Position numbers and translations under genes: made by a program. The notes beneath the pieces were generated by a model that saw only the letters and a list, made by a program, of their open reading frames with translations, did no database searches and was not told the origin of the DNA. This document shows positions 61,475 through 64,000 of a stretch of 64,000 bases of DNA, one piece after another. Every line of letters begins with the position of its first letter. The stretch's first letter is position 1. The DNA lies in contig LNED01000033.1 of NCBI GenBank assembly GCA_001464915.1, forward strand, positions 186,001-250,000, given 5' to 3'. This stretch comes from Sphingomonadales bacterium Ga0077531. Lineage in GTDB: Bacteria > Pseudomonadota > Alphaproteobacteria > Sphingomonadales > Sphingomonadaceae.

Positions 61475-62808
61475 CCGCCGCCGCACCCCTGCATGTCGCG
61501 CTGATCGAGGATGATCCGCCGCTGCGCGATGCCACGACGCAGGCGCTCTCGCTCGAAGGCGCCGAGGTGGTCGCCTTCCCCGATGCTCGCGCCGCGCTCG
61601 GGTGGCTCACTCCGGAATATGTCGGCGTGGTGGTCAGCGACGTGCGGATGCCGGGGATCGATGGGATCGCGTTCTTCGCCCGGCTGCGCGAGGTTGATCC
61701 TGATCTGCCGGTGATCCTGACCACCGGCCACGGCGACATCGCAATGGCGGTCGACGCGATGAAGAACGGCGCGGCCGATTTCCTGACCAAGCCCTATTCA
61801 TCGACTGATCTGATCCGCGCGGTGCGCGCTGCCAGCACCCGCCGCGCGCTGGCGCTGGAAAACCGCCGTTTGCGTGAGGAAGCGGGGCGCACAGCGACCA
61901 GCGCGGTGCTCGGCGATTCACCCGCAGCACAGCGGCTGCGCTCGGTGATTGAAGGCGTCGCTCCGTCGGAGATCGATGTCGTGTTGTCGGGCCCAGCAGG
62001 CACCGGCAAGAGCCACGCCGCCCGGCTGATCCACGAACTCAGCCTGCGCCGCGGCCGACCGTTTGTCACCGTTGATGCCGGAATTCTTGCGCACAAGGAT
62101 GCAGAATTGCTGCTGTTTGGGCGCGATCCGGCAGCGGGCGCGGGGGGAGCGGGCCTGTCGCGCACCGGGCTGGTTGAGCGCGCCAATGGCGGGACGTTGT
62201 TCCTTGATGAAATCGCGGCGGCAGACGCATTGCTCACCGCGCGACTGCAATCGCTGGTAGAGACGCGGCAGGTGTTGCCGATTGGGGCGGATCGCGCGCG
62301 GCGGCTCAATATCCGCATCATCATTGCGCGGCTAACTGACGATCCGGCTGACGTGGGAGGTGGGCTGCGCGATCCGGTGTGGCATCGGCTCGGCGCGGTG
62401 CAGATCGCCTTTGCGCCGCTGGCAGATCGCCGTGCCGATGTACCGGAGATTTTCCGCCTGTTCGTCGTCCGCCATGCGCGCGACCTTGGCCTCACCGCGC
62501 CTGCTATTGAAGAGGCACAGTGGCGCCATGTGCAGTCCCACGATTGGCCGGGCAATCTGCATGAATTGAGCGGCTACGCCCGCGCCTTCGTGCTCGGTCT
62601 GGCCGATATCGAGGCGCCGCCCACGCGTATCGCCGGGCAGCGACCGCTCCAGCAAGTCGTCGCGGATTTTGAACGCACTGTGCTCGAAGACGCACTGCGC
62701 CAATGCCGCGGTGACATCACACAGTTGCAGGATATGCTGCAAACCCCGCGCAAGACGATCTACGACAAGCTGGCGAAATACGATCTAAAGCCGGCACGCT
62801 ATCGCTAG
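61471..62808 (+). CDS. dctD: NtrC-family response regulator DctD with altered GAFTGA loop
   Basis: Response regulator of 445 residues for DctB. The receiver has E13/D14/D15 and phosphoacceptor D57 (VVVSDVRMPGIDG). The AAA+ domain has Walker A GPAGTGKS (174-181) and Walker B GTLFLDE, and the C-terminus has a Fis-type helix-turn-helix (DITQLQDMLQTPRKTIYDKL). The sigma-54-contact loop that should read GAFTGA is AAGAGGAG (221-228), lacking the Phe-Thr pair. Yet a sigma-54-like promoter precedes dctA. It may therefore work with another sigma factor, as some alphaproteobacterial NtrC proteins do, or use a changed loop. It overlaps dctB by four bases (ATGA). Confidence 0.9.
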   Translation: MTAAAPLHVALIEDDPPLRDATTQALSLEGAEVVAFPDARAALGWLTPEYVGVVVSDVRMPGIDGIAFFARLREVDPDLPVILTTGHGDIAMAVDAMKNGAADFLTKPYSSTDLIRAVRAASTRRALALENRRLREEAGRTATSAVLGDSPAAQRLRSVIEGVAPSEIDVVLSGPAGTGKSHAARLIHELSLRRGRPFVTVDAGILAHKDAELLLFGRDPAAGAGGAGLSRTGLVERANGGTLFLDEIAAADALLTARLQSLVETRQVLPIGADRARRLNIRIIIARLTDDPADVGGGLRDPVWHRLGAVQIAFAPLADRRADVPEIFRLFVVRHARDLGLTAPAIEEAQWRHVQSHDWPGNLHELSGYARAFVLGLADIEAPPTRIAGQRPLQQVVADFERTVLEDALRQCRGDITQLQDMLQTPRKTIYDKLAKYDLKPARYR

Positions 62809-62852
62809 TGCGCCGACAAAGATCGGTTCTGTTTTAGTCGTGTAAATGAGAC

Positions 62853-62927
62853 TGGCTGGGGCGGAAGGATTCGAACCTTCGCATGCCGGTACCAAAAACC
62901 GGTGCCTTACCGCTTGGCTACGCCCCA
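62853..62927 (-). tRNA. tRNA-Gln (anticodon TTG)
   Basis: The minus strand folds into a cloverleaf of 75 bases with encoded CCA. The acceptor stem pairs TGGGGCG with CGCCCCA, the anticodon stem CCGGT/ACCGG closes the loop TTTTGGT with anticodon TTG, and the T-arm has GGTTCGAATCC. The gaps on either side (62809-62852 and 62928-63006) contain nothing else that I can name. Confidence 0.96.
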
Positions 62928-63006
62928 GCAAGAGCGGCGCTCTATAACGGCTTCGATCAGGATGTGAAGGGGGCGAAAGCGCGTAATTTGCGCTTTCGCC
63001 CGCGAC

Positions 63007-63879
63007 TTATGCCGGGGGGGCGGAAACCAGCCGCTTGCCGTCGAAGTCGGCGGCTGAGTGGCGCTCCTTCAACTGCGTGTCTTCGTCACCCCACACCTTG
63101 TTCACGATCCGCCCGCGCTGCACCGCAGGGCGCGCTTTGATTTCCGCGACCCAGCGGCCGACGTTCTTGTATTCGTCGATGCTCAGGAACGATTTGGCAT
63201 CATTATAAATATTGCCCTCGGTAAACGGGGCGAGCCACGGGAAATTGGCGATGTCTGCCAGCGTGTATTCGTCACCTGCCAGGAACCGGCTATCCGCCAG
63301 CCGCTTGTCCGCAACGTCGAAAATCCGTTTGGTTTCCATCGCGTAGCGGTTGATCGGATATTCGTATTTTTCCGGCGCATAGGCATAAAAATGGCCGAAC
63401 CCGCCGCCGATGAAGGGGCCGCTGGCGACCTGCCAGAACACCCAGCTCAATACCTCGGCGCGGCTCGCCGGGTCAGTCGGCAGGAACGCGCCAAATTTTT
63501 CCGCAAGGTGGACGATGATCGCCCCGCTTTCAAACACGCGGAACGGTGCCGGGCCGCTCTGGTCGAGCAGGGCGGGGATTTTAGAATTGGGATTGATGCC
63601 GACGAAACCGCTGCCGAATTGTTCGCCGTCACCGATGTTGATCGTCCACGCGTCATATTCCGCACCCGCGTGCCCGGCTTCGATCAGTTCTTCGAGCATG
63701 ATCGTCGCCTTCACCCCGTTGGGCGTGGCGAGCGAATAGAGCTGGAAGGGATGTTCACCCACCGGCAATTCGCGTTCTTCGCGCGCACCGGCTGTGGGGC
63801 GATTAATGTTGGCGAAGCGTCCGCCCGACACGGTGTCGGCGCTCCATACGGCGGGCGGAATGTAGGTTGCGTCGGCCAT
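63007..63879 (-). CDS. yghU: YghU-like glutathione S-transferase / glutathione-dependent disulfide-bond oxidoreductase
   Basis: Cytosolic glutathione transferase of 290 residues, Nu-class like E. coli YghU. The N-terminal extension with INRPTAGAREERELPVGEHPFQLYSLATPNGVKATIMLEEL leads into the thioredoxin-like domain; NPNSKIPALLDQ and FESGAIIVHLAEKFG are the glutathione-binding cis-Pro and Glu-Ser segments. The helical C-terminal domain has DKRLADSRFLAGDEYTLADIANFPW. ATG 63879 is chosen; the open frame runs 25 codons further without homology. It stands alone, downstream of tRNA-Gln in the minus direction. The rest of the window to 64000 shows no gene. Confidence 0.88.
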   Translation of the reverse strand: MADATYIPPAVWSADTVSGGRFANINRPTAGAREERELPVGEHPFQLYSLATPNGVKATIMLEELIEAGHAGAEYDAWTINIGDGEQFGSGFVGINPNSKIPALLDQSGPAPFRVFESGAIIVHLAEKFGAFLPTDPASRAEVLSWVFWQVASGPFIGGGFGHFYAYAPEKYEYPINRYAMETKRIFDVADKRLADSRFLAGDEYTLADIANFPWLAPFTEGNIYNDAKSFLSIDEYKNVGRWVAEIKARPAVQRGRIVNKVWGDEDTQLKERHSAADFDGKRLVSAPPA

Positions 63880-64000
63880 GATTGCGGCTCCTGTGAGGTC
63901 TGATGAGTCAATTGGCGGCTGGCCCTGCAAGGTGCAAGTATCATGCACGATCAAATGCCTGTCAGGCGGGAAAGCAGGACTTTTGCGGCGCTGCTAGGAA

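Noticed and set aside
1..64000. Search for CRISPR arrays, insertion sequences, integrases or prophage genes
   Set aside because: No regularly spaced repeats, transposase or integrase motifs, or phage structural genes were seen; the single tRNA gene has no attached integrase or visible duplicated 3' end.

Overview
The window looks like a chromosomal segment of a high-GC alphaproteobacterium, most likely a marine or freshwater member of the Sphingomonadales (Erythrobacteraceae-like). The grounds are three TonB-dependent receptors each tied to its own catabolic operon, Sphingomonad-style surface proteins with conserved-repeat domains, a two-gene ergothioneine pathway, class II DAHP synthase and very GC-rich codon use. 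No insertion sequence, integrase, phage gene or CRISPR array was seen. One tRNA gene (Gln, TTG) is present.

Layout: 1-7.8 kb holds a secreted M16 protease (5' end outside the window), class II DAHP synthase, egtB-egtD and a renalase-like flavoprotein. 7.8-10.6 kb is a leftward three-gene surface-polymer cluster (nucleotidyltransferase, CDP-glycerol transferase-like protein, FkbM methyltransferase). 10.7-19.7 kb is a beta-glucan utilisation locus: GH16 and a TonB receptor leftward, LacI regulator, MFS permease and lipoprotein GH3 rightward, with two matching LacI-type operators. 19.7-24.4 kb holds an alkyl sulfatase and an ArsR / beta-carbonic anhydrase / SulP set. 24.6-34.5 kb is five rightward genes for secreted repeat-domain proteins, including one of about 1,710 residues. 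34.6-38.6 kb holds a degenerate HD-GYP protein and an orphan SF2 helicase.

38.6-53 kb is the most interesting part: what reads as a complete sulfoquinovose (plant sulfolipid sugar) oxidative desulfonation locus. Rightward genes encode a GH31 sulfoquinovosidase with the KERWY substrate-binding signature, a LacI regulator, an aldo-keto reductase (SmoB-like) and an FMNH2-dependent monooxygenase (SmoC-like). Divergent leftward genes encode a TonB receptor, MFS permease, YeiH-type sulfate/sulfite exporter, GlpD, NAD(P)H:FMN reductase, a RibB-like protein that has lost its catalytic residues, and the sulfite dehydrogenase pair SorA-SorB. Together they could import a sulfoquinovosyl glycoside, release the sugar, cut the C-S bond, reduce 6-oxo-glucose to glucose, oxidise the toxic sulfite and export the sulfur product, and feed the glycerol into glycolysis. 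A 15-bp motif is shared between the two control regions.

53-62.8 kb is a dicarboxylate-linked locus: dctA, an esterase, a third TonB receptor and an M14 carboxypeptidase lie in one overlapping leftward operon, divergent from the dctB-dctD two-component system, with tandem palindromic sites and a sigma-54-like promoter between them. The window ends with tRNA-Gln and a YghU-type glutathione transferase.
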